Below, in pieces: positions 18,349 to 27,308 of a stretch of 64,000 nucleotides of DNA (within the stretch, counting starts at the first letter, position 1; every line of letters starts with the position of its first letter). Source of the stretch: Flavobacterium fluviale (GTDB lineage: Bacteria > Bacteroidota > Bacteroidia > Flavobacteriales > Flavobacteriaceae); the NCBI RefSeq assembly GCF_003312915.1, contig NZ_CP030261.1, forward strand, positions 310,001 to 374,000, in the 5' to 3' direction. A program made the position numbers and the translations under genes. The notes beneath the pieces are model-generated. The model saw only the letters and a list, made by a program, of their open reading frames with translations. It did no database searches and was not told the origin of the DNA.

Positions 18349-19212
18349 TTAAACTGTGTCTATAAAACTTTTTTCTGTTTTATTAAAAACTAGTAATCCA
18401 ATAAAAAAAACAATTGATGTCACAACTATTGTATAAACTAAACCATAAATTGAGATATTACCAATATCTAAAAGCATAAAACGAGATGTCTCAATTACAT
18501 ATGCTAGTGGATTATATTGAACCATCCAGCCTACATTTGGGATCTTTTCTTTTATTAATTCCATGGGGTACATTACTGCTGATAAATACATTAACAATTG
18601 TATCCCAAAACCGACCAAATTATTTAAATCACGGTACTTTGTAACCATCGAAGAAATCAGCATTCCTAATCCTAATCCTAAAATCCCCATAAATATAATT
18701 AACATAGGAAAAAAAAATATTGATGCATTTAAACTCAATTTCGCGCCTTGGAAATAGTAGAAAATATAAAAAGCAACGAAAATACCAAATTGAATGCCAA
18801 ATTTGATTAAATTCGAAACTACAATGGACAAAGGTGTAATAATTCGGGGAAAATAGACTTTTCCAAATATAGAAGCATTGCTTTTAAATGTATCTGAAGT
18901 ACCTGTTAAACATGAAGTAAAATAATTCCATACTGTAATACTTGCAAGATTAAATAAAAAAGGAGGAATTACTCCTGTGCTAATTCCTGCAACATTATTG
19001 AAGATTATAGTAAAAGTAATAGATGTAAATAACGGCTGAATTAAATACCATAACGGCCCTAAAACCGTTTGTTTATATACAGTTATTATATCCCTTTTTA
19101 CAAAAAGCATTAATAAATCTCGATACTGCCAAATTTCTTTGAAGTTAAGTGAGAAAAAATTATTCTTGGGTGTTATTTCAAACAACCATTCATTTGTGTT
19201 TTTAGAATCCAT
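18349..19212 (-). CDS. wzm: ABC-2 type polysaccharide export permease, Wzm-like
   Basis: A 287-aa inner-membrane protein with about six hydrophobic segments. The order LLMLFVKRDIITVYKQTVLGPLW in the amphipathic N-terminus, and the late YLSAVMYPMELI plus YNPLAYVIETSRFMLL, are characteristic of Wzm/TagG/KpsM-type permeases. With the downstream wzt it forms a complete exporter. A terminator-like hairpin (19286-19317) lies between this gene and the upstream pglF/capD gene, so wzm-wzt expression may depend on read-through or an own promoter. Confidence 0.92.
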   Translation of the reverse strand: MDSKNTNEWLFEITPKNNFFSLNFKEIWQYRDLLMLFVKRDIITVYKQTVLGPLWYLIQPLFTSITFTIIFNNVAGISTGVIPPFLFNLASITVWNYFTSCLTGTSDTFKSNASIFGKVYFPRIITPLSIVVSNLIKFGIQFGIFVAFYIFYYFQGAKLSLNASIFFFPMLIIFMGILGLGLGMLISSMVTKYRDLNNLVGFGIQLLMYLSAVMYPMELIKEKIPNVGWMVQYNPLAYVIETSRFMLLDIGNISIYGLVYTIVVTSIVFFIGLLVFNKTEKSFIDTV

Positions 19213-19285
19213 TTAAAAGAACTTGAATGTCTTGCTTTATAAAATTAACAAGATTTTTAACATTTTAAAAATTATTTAAAAATGC

Positions 19286-19317
19286 GAAAAGGCGTTTTTT
19301 TAAAAAAACACCTTTTC
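19286..19317 (-). terminator. Terminator-like hairpin between pglF/capD and wzm
   Basis: Left arm GAAAAGGCGTTTTTTT (19286-19301) and right arm AAAAAAACACCTTTTC (19302-19317) pair over 16 positions with one mismatch, which on the minus-strand transcript becomes a G-U pair. The minus-strand sequence after it is T-rich (GCATTTTTAAATAATTTTT). It lies 27 bp after the pglF/capD stop. It looks like an intrinsic terminator or attenuator that would cut the long operon before wzm. Confidence 0.65.
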
Positions 19318-19343
19318 ATTATACTTTGAGATTTATATTATAA

Positions 19344-21311
19344 TTATTTGTCTAAGACTTCAAAAGTTGAGTTCATGCTTTTAAACTCTGGAACAATTTT
19401 TTTCATTTTAGAGACTATATCATCATTTTCATAAAAATCAGCTATGCCGATAAGTTCATCTACATCAATATGCAAATTCTCATATTCATCTTGAATTTCT
19501 TGTGCAATCATGATTTTCTCATGGTAAGTCGGCAATGTTTTAGAAGTGTCATTTAACAATTCTTCGTACAATTTTTCGCCAGGCCTTAGACCAACAATCT
19601 TGATTTTTATTTCTTTATCTGGAATAAAACCAGCAAGTTTAATCATTTTTTTAGCTAAATCAATTATTCGAACCGGCTTACCCATATCAAATATATAGAT
19701 CTCCCCCCCATTACCCATTGCTCCAGCTTCCAAAACTAATTGGCAAGCTTCTGGAATAGTCATAAAATAACGAATAATATCTTGATGTGTTATTGTAACA
19801 GGTCCTCCCTCTGCAATTTGTTTAGTAAACAAAGGAACAACCGAACCATTTGAACCTAAAACATTACCAAAACGAGTTGTAATAAACTTTGTTCCGCCCT
19901 CAATATTTTCTCTTTGATTTTTTAAAAATAAAGATTGAACATATTTTTCAGCAATACGCTTACTTGCGCCCATTACATTACTTGGGTTAACAGCTTTATC
20001 TGTAGAGACCATAACAAATTTCTTTACATGGTACTTACAAGCTAAATCTGCTAAATTTTTGGTTCCTTTAATATTAGTTTGAATAGCCTGAGAAGGGTTT
20101 TCTTCCATTAAAGGCACATGTTTATATGCTGCCGCATGAAAAACAACATGTGGATTATAATTTTTAAATACCTTTTCTAAAGCTTTTTTACTTCTGACAT
20201 CAGCAATTACTGCCACAATCTTTGCACTAGAATTCATAGCTTGAGTTTCTAGACATAAATTATGCAATGGCGTTTCTGCATGATCTAAAACTATAACAGT
20301 TTTTGGATTAAAGTTTAGAACCTGTCGGACAATTTCGCTTCCAATAGAGCCAGCAGCTCCTGTAATTAAAATTGTCTTATCTTTTAACTGTTTAGAAATT
20401 GATTTACTATCAAGAACTATAGGTTTTCTTTCTAATAAATCTTCAATCTGAATATTCTTAACTTTTTGAGAAATTTCTTTTTGATTTTCCCAATCTGAAA
20501 TTAAAGGAACTGTATATACTCTGTAATTAAATTCCAAACATTGATCAACAATGATTAGTTGTTCTTCCTTGCTTAAACTTTTATCAGCAATAATTACACC
20601 TTCTGCAGCGACAGATCGCATTAATGCTGGAAGCTTTTTTCTTAATATCAAAATAGGAAGATCAAGCATACGCTTCGAAGCATTCTGATTGTTCTTATCT
20701 ACAAATCCTACTATTTTAAATCGAGAAGGCGTTTCAAACTTAAGAGCATTTGCTACAGAAATTGCATTGGCATCTGTACCATAAATAACTGTTCTAACCA
20801 ATTTTGTGGTCGCTTTTTCTGAAAAGTACATTTCAAAAGTCTGTTTTACTATTACGCGATATAAAAACAAACCACAAAATGACAAAACTAAATTTATAAA
20901 CAGTGCAGTATTCAAAAAGGCTTTATGCCCAGTGTACAATTCAAAAACTAAATTTATAAATAAGAAAAACACCAAAACCGACATTTGAGAAAAAAGCAGT
21001 TTTATTGCATCTATATAACCAGAATGCCTGATAATTCCTGAATATGTCCGGAAGAGCCAAAAGAAAAATACGTTTACAAAAATTAAACTTGCAACAAAAT
21101 AAAAATCATGAGATGTAATGATATATCCAATTGCAGTCCCTTCAAAAAGCAAATACGTAAAAGAGAATGAAAATAACAGAATCATCACATCGATAGCAAT
21201 GATTATCCATCTCGGCAGATAACTCAGGTTATTAATGTTAAACCTAATATTCCTTGGAGAAAAGGTTTTATACAATAAAGATGTAATACTATTTGGTTTA
21301 TCTGTACTCAA
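19344..21311 (-). CDS. Membrane-bound UDP-HexNAc 4,6-dehydratase, PglF/CapD type
   Basis: A 655-aa protein with four N-terminal membrane segments (about 35-57, 72-88, 108-125, 135-152), a Rossmann-like middle domain (VIYGTDANAIS), then a C-terminal SDR domain with TGAAGSIGSE (317-326) and STDKAVNPSNVMGASKR, the dehydratase active-site region. The family converts UDP-GlcNAc to UDP-4-keto-6-deoxy-GlcNAc. The product can be reduced to UDP-QuiNAc (the WbpV-like gene at 28439-29335) or aminated (the PglE-like gene at 23765-24898). The soluble inverting relative pseB lies at 47327-48334. Confidence 0.9.
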   Translation of the reverse strand: MSTDKPNSITSLLYKTFSPRNIRFNINNLSYLPRWIIIAIDVMILLFSFSFTYLLFEGTAIGYIITSHDFYFVASLIFVNVFFFWLFRTYSGIIRHSGYIDAIKLLFSQMSVLVFFLFINLVFELYTGHKAFLNTALFINLVLSFCGLFLYRVIVKQTFEMYFSEKATTKLVRTVIYGTDANAISVANALKFETPSRFKIVGFVDKNNQNASKRMLDLPILILRKKLPALMRSVAAEGVIIADKSLSKEEQLIIVDQCLEFNYRVYTVPLISDWENQKEISQKVKNIQIEDLLERKPIVLDSKSISKQLKDKTILITGAAGSIGSEIVRQVLNFNPKTVIVLDHAETPLHNLCLETQAMNSSAKIVAVIADVRSKKALEKVFKNYNPHVVFHAAAYKHVPLMEENPSQAIQTNIKGTKNLADLACKYHVKKFVMVSTDKAVNPSNVMGASKRIAEKYVQSLFLKNQRENIEGGTKFITTRFGNVLGSNGSVVPLFTKQIAEGGPVTITHQDIIRYFMTIPEACQLVLEAGAMGNGGEIYIFDMGKPVRIIDLAKKMIKLAGFIPDKEIKIKIVGLRPGEKLYEELLNDTSKTLPTYHEKIMIAQEIQDEYENLHIDVDELIGIADFYENDDIVSKMKKIVPEFKSMNSTFEVLDK

Positions 21312-21350
21312 TTGGGTTTTTATTTAAATATATGAAATCTGAATGGTGTA

Positions 21351-21358
21351 CAAAAATA
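21351..21358 (-). promoter_or_regulatory. Candidate -7 box upstream of pglF/capD
   Basis: Minus-strand TATTTTTG matches TAnnTTTG and sits 40 bp before the pglF/capD ATG in an 85-bp non-coding spacer. I see no clear TTG -33 element at the usual distance. Moderate to weak candidate. Confidence 0.4.
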
Positions 21359-21396
21359 CAAATTAAAGGTTTTAAATAATTAATTATATAGGCAAA

Positions 21397-22281
21397 TTAA
21401 ATTTTAACACCTTTTTTCTTTTGTTTTAAAAAATCGATCAAATATTTTCCATAACCAGATTTAACTAAAGGCAACGCTAATTCCTCAAGCTGTTCATCGT
21501 TAATAAAACCTTGCCTCCATGCAATTTCTTCAATACACCCAACTTTCAATCCTTGTCTTTCTTCTAAAACCTGCACAAATTGTCCTGCCTGCATTAAACT
21601 ATTAAAAGTTCCTGTATCAAGCCAAGCTGTTCCTCTACTTAAAATTCCAACTTTTAATTGTCCCTTTTCAAGATAAACCTTATTAACATCAGTTATTTCA
21701 TATTCACCACGAGCACTTGGCTTAATGTTTTTAGCTATTTCGACAACACTATTATCATAAAAATAAAGACCTGGAACTGCATAATTTGATTTCGGCTCTA
21801 AAGGCTTTTCTTCAATAGAAATTGCATTTTTAGCTTCGTCAAATTCAACCACCCCATATCTTTCAGGATCAGACACATGATAAGCAAAAACAACGCCACC
21901 ATCTGGATCAGCATTATCTTTTAACAATTGCTGCATATTTGTTCCAAAGAAAATGTTATCTCCTAGTACTAAAGCAACTTTATCTTTCCCAATAAATTCT
22001 TCGCCTATTACAAAAGCTTGAGCTAATCCATTAGGATTTGGCTGTTCTGCATAACTAAATTTACAACCAATTGTACTTCCATCTCCTAAGAGTTTTTTAA
22101 AATGAGGTAAATCATGAGGGGTCGATATAATCAAAATTTCATTGATACCTGCCATCATCAAAGTAGATAATGGATAATAAATCATTGGTTTATCATATAC
22201 AGGCATTAATTGTTTACTTACTGCCAATGTAAGGGGATGCAATCTTGTGCCAGAACCTCCTGCTAAAATAATTCCTTTCAT
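21397..22281 (-). CDS. rfbA: Glucose-1-phosphate thymidylyltransferase, RmlA
   Basis: Makes dTDP-glucose from glucose-1-phosphate and dTTP, the first step to dTDP-L-rhamnose. [18 protein letters not shown] is the pyrophosphorylase signature. [31 protein letters not shown] and [14 protein letters not shown] are all present, at the usual length (294 aa). It is read after rmlC and rmlD. The matching rmlB gene is about 28 kb away at 51950-52996. The 75-bp spacer upstream holds short direct repeats of TTTTAGATT. Confidence 0.97.
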   Translation of the reverse strand: MKGIILAGGSGTRLHPLTLAVSKQLMPVYDKPMIYYPLSTLMMAGINEILIISTPHDLPHFKKLLGDGSTIGCKFSYAEQPNPNGLAQAFVIGEEFIGKDKVALVLGDNIFFGTNMQQLLKDNADPDGGVVFAYHVSDPERYGVVEFDEAKNAISIEEKPLEPKSNYAVPGLYFYDNSVVEIAKNIKPSARGEYEITDVNKVYLEKGQLKVGILSRGTAWLDTGTFNSLMQAGQFVQVLEERQGLKVGCIEEIAWRQGFINDEQLEELALPLVKSGYGKYLIDFLKQKKKGVKI

Positions 22282-22356
22282 AAACTTAATTTTAGATTGT
22301 GATTTTAGATTTTAGATGTTTAATTTTTCAAACCTCTAGAATTCTAATCTAATTTT

Positions 22357-23202
22357 TTAAACAAACATTTTTTTTAAGCTTTCTTTATAATTTGGAATAT
22401 TTAAATTATAAATTGCTTTTATTTTTTCTTTACTTAACAATGAAAAGCTTGGTCTTTTTGCCGGAGTTGGGTACAATGCTGATGGAATTCCTCCTACTTT
22501 GCAATTATAACCTCCAAATTCTTTTATACTTAATGCAAATTCGTACCAGCTAATTTCTCCTTCATTCGAATAATTATAAACTCCAGGAATCCACTTTGAA
22601 GATTCAATGATGTCAATCATTGCCTGTGCCAAATCTGCCGCATAAGTTGGCGAACCAATTTGGTCGTTTACAACATTAATTTCATCTCTTTCCTGCATTA
22701 ATCGCTGCATCGTTTTTACAAAATTATTTCCAAATTTGCTGTAAACCCAAGAAGTTCTAATAATAATCGATTCAGGATTTTCTTTTAAACATGCGATTTC
22801 ACCGGCTAGCTTACTTTCTCCATAAACATTTATTGGATTAGTTTCAGCCTCTTCATCTAAAACAATTGATGAACAACCATCGAATACGTAATCTGTCGAA
22901 ATTTGAATTAATCTAGCATTATTCTCTCTGGTAAATCTTGCTATTAATTCTATTGCTAAGTGGTTCACTCTAAAAGCTAAATCTTTTTCTGATTCAGCTT
23001 TATCAACAGCAGTATAAGCTCCACAATTAAATATAATATTAGGACGAATTGCCTCTAATTGAGACTGAAGCATTTCTAAGTTATCTAATGTAATTTGAGT
23101 TCTATCTGCAAATACCCATTTATATTGAGGATAAGAAGATGCTAAAACTGAAAGTTCAGATCCTAATTGTCCCGTTGCACCAGTTACTAGAATTTTTTTC
23201 AT
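22357..23202 (-). CDS. rfbD: dTDP-4-dehydrorhamnose reductase, RmlD
   Basis: The last step of dTDP-L-rhamnose synthesis: NAD(P)H reduction of the 4-keto group. The start MKKILVTGATGQLGSEL is the Rossmann loop, DYVFDG and the YGESKLAGE active site (Y-x3-K) are visible, and RTSWVYS and the late RPSFSLLS fit the family. The length is 281 aa. The stop of rmlC and the start of this gene meet at 23202, so the two are coupled. Confidence 0.95.
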   Translation of the reverse strand: MKKILVTGATGQLGSELSVLASSYPQYKWVFADRTQITLDNLEMLQSQLEAIRPNIIFNCGAYTAVDKAESEKDLAFRVNHLAIELIARFTRENNARLIQISTDYVFDGCSSIVLDEEAETNPINVYGESKLAGEIACLKENPESIIIRTSWVYSKFGNNFVKTMQRLMQERDEINVVNDQIGSPTYAADLAQAMIDIIESSKWIPGVYNYSNEGEISWYEFALSIKEFGGYNCKVGGIPSALYPTPAKRPSFSLLSKEKIKAIYNLNIPNYKESLKKMFV

Positions 23203-23750
23203 TAAAATAAACTATTACAATTTTCAATAAAAGGAAGAATTTGATCTTTTTCTGAAACTATTGCTTCTTCCAGATTCATTCCCCAATCAATATTCAAAGA
23301 CGGATCATCGTATTTAATTCCGCCCTCAGAGGCTTTGTTGTAAAATTGATCACATTTATACATTACTGAAGCTGTTTCGCTAATAACAGAAAATCCGTGT
23401 GCAAATCCTTGAGGCACTAATAATTGTTTTTTATTCTCGGCTGATAATAAAACACTAAATGCTTTTCCATAAGTAGGAGAATCTTTTCTTAAATCTACCG
23501 CAACATCAATAATTTCCCCTTCTAAAACACGAACTAATTTTGTCTGCGCGAAAGGAGGATTTTGGTAATGTAAACCTCTTAAAGTTCCTTTCTTTGAGAA
23601 TGATTGATTATCTTGAACAAATTCTATATTAATTCCTAAATCATCAAATTTTGTTTTACTATAAGATTCAAAAAAGTAACCTCTTTCGTCTCCAAATACT
23701 GTTGGTTCTACAATTACCAAGTCTTTTATATATGTTTCTTCAATTTTCAT
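23202..23750 (-). CDS. rfbC: dTDP-4-dehydrorhamnose 3,5-epimerase, RmlC
   Basis: A cupin-fold epimerase acting between RmlB and RmlD. FGDERGYFFESYSKTKF, FVQDNQSFS, GTLRGLHYQ and VPQGFAHGFSV, with the catalytic His of the RGLHYQ strand, are all intact. I chose the ATG at 23750 (MKIEETYIKDL), the usual family start. An upstream in-frame ATG at 23768 overlaps the previous stop as ATGA and would add six residues. It is part of the rmlC-rmlD-rmlA run. Confidence 0.94.
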   Translation of the reverse strand: MKIEETYIKDLVIVEPTVFGDERGYFFESYSKTKFDDLGINIEFVQDNQSFSKKGTLRGLHYQNPPFAQTKLVRVLEGEIIDVAVDLRKDSPTYGKAFSVLLSAENKKQLLVPQGFAHGFSVISETASVMYKCDQFYNKASEGGIKYDDPSLNIDWGMNLEEAIVSEKDQILPFIENCNSLF

Positions 23751-23764
23751 TTTTAATTTTATAT

Positions 23765-24898
23765 TCATTTAAAGAAATTAATAATAACCTCCTTTATTCT
23801 ATTTTTATCTTCTTGTGTAATGTTTGACCCAGATGGCAGACACAATCCTTTTTCGAATAATTTTTCTGCAACTTTATTTCCATAATATGGATATTGCTCA
23901 AAAACTGGCTGTAAATGCATTGGTTTCCAAAGAGGTCTGCTTTCAATATTTGCCTTTTCAAGAGCAAGTATTAGATCATCTTTATTTTTCTGATTTTTTG
24001 TTTCAATCAAAATAGTATTTAACCAATAATTTGAAAAATAATCTTTATTTACAACTTCAAAAATCTCAACACCATCGATATTTCTGAAAATCTCCTTATA
24101 AAATTTATGATTCTCTCGTCTGCTTTTCACATTTTTATCCAAAATTTTTATTTGTCCTAAACCAACTCCAGCGCATACATTGCTCATTCTATAATTATAG
24201 CCAATTTCACTATGTTGATAATGAATTGCATTATCTTTAGATTGAGTAGCGTAAAAAATAGCTTTTTCTTTTACTTTTTTGGAGTTTGTAAGTAATGCGC
24301 CTCCGCTAGAGGTTGTGATAATTTTATTACCATTAAATGATAAAACTCCAAAAGTACCGAAAGTACCGCATTTTTTTCCCTTATAAGAACTTCCTAAAGC
24401 CTCTGCACTATCTTCAATAATTGGAATTCCATATCGATCCGCAATGGCGTGAATTTCATCTACTTTATACGGGTTACCATACAAATGAACCGTAATAATT
24501 GCTTTAGGTTTTTTGCCTTTTTTGATTCTATCCTGAATAGCAATTTCGAGAAATTCTGGACAAATATTCCAAGTATCTTCTTCGCTATCTACAAAAACAG
24601 GAGTTGCTCCCTGATATAAAATAGGATTCGCTGATGCCGAAAAAGTCATGCTTTGGCAAATAACTTCATCATTCTTATTTACTCCCAACAAAATTAATGC
24701 TAAATGAATTGCTGAAGTTCCAGAATTTAAGGCCGTGACAAATGATTCATCATCAAAATAATTTTGTAAAGAACTTTCGAACTCATCTACATTAGGACCG
24801 CCTGAAGTTATCCAATTTGTATCTAAAGCTTTGTGAACATATTCATGCTCAAAACCACTTTGCTGCGATAACGAAAGAAAAATCCTTTTACTACTCAT
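23765..24898 (-). CDS. DegT/DnrJ/EryC1 aminotransferase, PglE-like
   Basis: A 377-aa PLP enzyme that adds an amino group to a nucleotide 4-keto-6-deoxy sugar. SFNGNKIITTSSGGALLTN carries the PLP lysine. IIEDSAEALGSSY and the C-terminal ESRPLWKPMH and CLPSG stretches resemble Campylobacter PglE closely, as I remember that sequence. The substrate would be the PglF product, giving UDP-4-amino-4,6-dideoxy-GlcNAc. No PglD-type acetyltransferase is adjacent, so the final product is uncertain. It overlaps the cupin gene by 8 bp. Confidence 0.88.
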   Translation of the reverse strand: MSSKRIFLSLSQQSGFEHEYVHKALDTNWITSGGPNVDEFESSLQNYFDDESFVTALNSGTSAIHLALILLGVNKNDEVICQSMTFSASANPILYQGATPVFVDSEEDTWNICPEFLEIAIQDRIKKGKKPKAIITVHLYGNPYKVDEIHAIADRYGIPIIEDSAEALGSSYKGKKCGTFGTFGVLSFNGNKIITTSSGGALLTNSKKVKEKAIFYATQSKDNAIHYQHSEIGYNYRMSNVCAGVGLGQIKILDKNVKSRRENHKFYKEIFRNIDGVEIFEVVNKDYFSNYWLNTILIETKNQKNKDDLILALEKANIESRPLWKPMHLQPVFEQYPYYGNKVAEKLFEKGLCLPSGSNITQEDKNRIKEVIINFFK

Positions 24899-25316
24899 TT
24901 AATCTCCAATAAGTGGGATCATATCTTACATCGTCTTCACTCACATTTGATAAAGGTAATATTGAAAATGAAATTAATTTTGAATTACTTTCTAGTGATT
25001 GTATTGCATTTGCATAACCTGCCGGAATATGAACTATTTTACTATCTGACTCAGATACCAAAACAGTCTCAATACTTAAATCTTTTGAAGGATTTTCCCA
25101 ATTATCAATTTTTACAAAATGAATTTTAAAAGATCCGCTCAAACAATAAAAATTTTTAGCATCTAATTTATGACCTTGCCAGGCACGTATAGGGTTTTCA
25201 TCAGAATTGCTTATGATGTAAAATCTTTCGATGTCTTTAAATGAAAAGTCGTTTACGTAAGAAATCGTTCCGCGATGATCTGAGAAATTACCTCCTTGAA
25301 TTATTTTTGGAATCAT
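24891..25316 (-). CDS. RmlC-like cupin (WxcM/FdtA-like)
   Basis: A 141-aa single cupin domain. GGNFSDHRGTISYVNDF opens it, RAWQGHK and FYCLSGSFKIHFV are the cupin strands, and HIPAGYANAIQSL carries the second motif. Similar small proteins act as sugar 3,4-ketoisomerases (FdtA) or epimerases on dTDP- or UDP-4-keto sugars. It lies between an initiating sugar-phosphate transferase and a PglE-like aminotransferase, overlapping both by a few bases. The exact reaction is not clear from sequence. Confidence 0.7.
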   Translation of the reverse strand: MIPKIIQGGNFSDHRGTISYVNDFSFKDIERFYIISNSDENPIRAWQGHKLDAKNFYCLSGSFKIHFVKIDNWENPSKDLSIETVLVSESDSKIVHIPAGYANAIQSLESNSKLISFSILPLSNVSEDDVRYDPTYWRLNE

Positions 25317-26278
25317 GCCTTTAATTTTAAATTGATTTTATTCAACAAATAAAACTTTAAGCTATATAATAAAAGTAACGGTGTAACCACTATTATAAAT
25401 AGTACTATATCATTAACTTTTTGATATAAAAAGATAACTAAGGCTGATACTGCAGTTTGAGCGATTGCATAGTATAAAGACACCAAACGATGTTGTATCT
25501 TATATTCATTACTTAAAACTTGATATAAATGAAGACGATGCGCTTCAAAAATATTTTGTTTTAAATATAGTCTATGGATAATGGTACAAACAGCATCAAC
25601 ACCATAAATAGCCAGAAACAACAACCAAATAACAGAATTAGTTATTAAAATAAGTTTTAAAACTAAATAAATTATCCAAAATGCAATAGCTATACTTCCT
25701 ACATCTCCGGCAAAGCATTTAGCCTTTTTTCTATAATTAAAAAATAGAAAAACAAGACTTGCAATCATTCCGTATTTGATAAAATTACCGTCGGTAAATA
25801 ATTGCAATTTTGTATTTACGTATAGCAAAGCTCCAAGAACAATTAAAGTGTAAAGACCAGTTATTCCGTTTATACCATCCATGAAATTGTAGGCATTAAT
25901 GAGTCCTATAGCCAAAACATAAGCGATTAATACTCCCCAAATTGGAACCAAACTAAACAGTCCCAAATCATAAAATATCAAAGTAATAGCTACAAAGTGC
26001 ACTGAAATTCGGATTTTATTTGACAGACTTTGAATGTCATCCCAAAAACTAACCAAACTAACTAAAGTTATTCCAGTAAAAAAGAAATAATTGCTTTCAA
26101 TATGCTGTAGAAAATACATTAAAGCAGCAAACCAAAAAATGATTCCACCGCCTCTTAATGTAATCTCTGTATGAGAACTTCTTTGATTAGGCTTATCAAT
26201 AATATTAAAACGATCTGCTACTTTAAAATAGAGCAGCATTAAAATCATCAAGAGAATTCCGAGTATTGTGTATTCCAT
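25313..26278 (-). CDS. Undecaprenyl-phosphate sugar-1-phosphate transferase, WecA/WbpL-like
   Basis: A 321-aa polytopic membrane protein of the MraY/WecA superfamily. RSSHTEITLRGGGIIFW near residue 40, SFWDDIQSLSNKIR (the Asp-Asp pair) and NAYNFMDGINGITG are the diagnostic loops, followed by FAGDVGS. It would start the repeat unit by moving a HexNAc-1-phosphate onto undecaprenyl phosphate. In related loci WbpL works with a WbpV-type reductase, and one is encoded at 28439-29335, suggesting UDP-QuiNAc or UDP-FucNAc as donor. Confidence 0.92.
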   Translation of the reverse strand: MEYTILGILLMILMLLYFKVADRFNIIDKPNQRSSHTEITLRGGGIIFWFAALMYFLQHIESNYFFFTGITLVSLVSFWDDIQSLSNKIRISVHFVAITLIFYDLGLFSLVPIWGVLIAYVLAIGLINAYNFMDGINGITGLYTLIVLGALLYVNTKLQLFTDGNFIKYGMIASLVFLFFNYRKKAKCFAGDVGSIAIAFWIIYLVLKLILITNSVIWLLFLAIYGVDAVCTIIHRLYLKQNIFEAHRLHLYQVLSNEYKIQHRLVSLYYAIAQTAVSALVIFLYQKVNDIVLFIIVVTPLLLLYSLKFYLLNKINLKLKA

Positions 26279-26327
26279 TATTTATTTACAAAATTTATTG
26301 TACAAATTAATGTAGAGTGCAAGTTAC

Positions 26328-27260
26328 TTACTCCCAATTTGTATCTTTAATTTCATCGTAAACTTTTTGAATACCTTCTTCTAAAGTTATTTTTGCCTTC
26401 CAGCCTAAACCACCTAATTTAGAAACGTCCATTAATTTACGAGGAGTGCCATCAGGTTTTGTCTTATCTGTCAGAATTTCTCCTTCAAAACCAACAACTT
26501 TTTTTACCAGTATGGCTAAATCTAAAATTGAAATATCATCTCCAATTCCAATATTAACCAGACCTGAATCATTATAGTTTTCCATTAAAAACAAACATGC
26601 CTGAGCTAAGTCATCAGAGTGCAAAAATTCTCTCTTAGGGCTTCCTGTTCCCCAAATTGTAACTGATGAATCTCCGTTACGTTTAGCAATGATAAATTTT
26701 CTTAACATTGCAGGTAACACATGAGAATTTTTTAAATCATAATTGTCATTCGGACCATACAAATTAGTTGGCATAACAGAAATAAAATTACATCCAAATT
26801 GATCTCTATATGCATCACACATTTTAATACCTGCAATTTTTGCGATTGCATATGGCTCATTTGTAGGCTCTAATTCTCCCGTAAGCATGTACTCCTCTTT
26901 CAACGGCTGAGGAGCCATTTTAGGATAAATACAAGACGACCCAAGAAACATTAATTTTTTTACATCATTTAGGTACGATTGATGAATTACATTATTCTGA
27001 ATCATCAAGTTTTCATAAATAAAGTCCCCTCTATAAGTATCGTTGGCAATAATTCCACCGACTTTTGCAGCTGCTAAGAAAACATAATCTGGTTTTTCTT
27101 TTTCAAAAAATTCTGCAACAGCCTGCTGGTTTCTTAAATCCAGCTCAGAAGAAGTTCTTAAAACAAAATTGGTATATCCTTCAATTTTTAATTGACGTAA
27201 AATAGCTGAACCTACCATTCCACGATGTCCAGCTATGTATATTTTATCATTTAAATTCAT
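26328..27260 (-). CDS. fcl: GDP-L-fucose synthase
   Basis: Converts GDP-4-keto-6-deoxymannose to GDP-L-fucose by epimerisation and reduction. IYIAGHRGMVGSAI is the Rossmann loop, LGSSCIYPKMAPQP and EPYAIAKIAG hold the Ser-Tyr-Lys active site, and PTNLYGPNDNYDL is family-typical. The length of 310 aa is normal. It is preceded by gmd, so GDP-fucose synthesis is complete when the manC at 53007-54014 supplies GDP-mannose. Confidence 0.96.
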   Translation of the reverse strand: MNLNDKIYIAGHRGMVGSAILRQLKIEGYTNFVLRTSSELDLRNQQAVAEFFEKEKPDYVFLAAAKVGGIIANDTYRGDFIYENLMIQNNVIHQSYLNDVKKLMFLGSSCIYPKMAPQPLKEEYMLTGELEPTNEPYAIAKIAGIKMCDAYRDQFGCNFISVMPTNLYGPNDNYDLKNSHVLPAMLRKFIIAKRNGDSSVTIWGTGSPKREFLHSDDLAQACLFLMENYNDSGLVNIGIGDDISILDLAILVKKVVGFEGEILTDKTKPDGTPRKLMDVSKLGGLGWKAKITLEEGIQKVYDEIKDTNWE

Positions 27261-27278
27261 AATGACTGCTTCTAATTC

Positions 27279-27296
27279 AAGAATAATGCTATTCTT
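27279..27296. repeat. Short perfect hairpin in the gmd-fcl spacer
   Basis: AAGAATA (27279-27285), four-base loop ATGC, TATTCTT (27290-27296) form a perfect 7-bp stem in the 48-bp gap between gmd and fcl. There is no T-run after it on the minus strand, so it is not a terminator. A transcript-stabilising or processing hairpin is possible. Confidence 0.3.
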
Positions 27297-27308
27297 AGTT
27301 ATTTGGAA

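Noticed and set aside
22282..22356. Short direct repeats of TTTTAGATT before rmlA as a possible regulatory array
   Set aside because: The repeats are few, very AT-rich and irregular; chance is a sufficient explanation.
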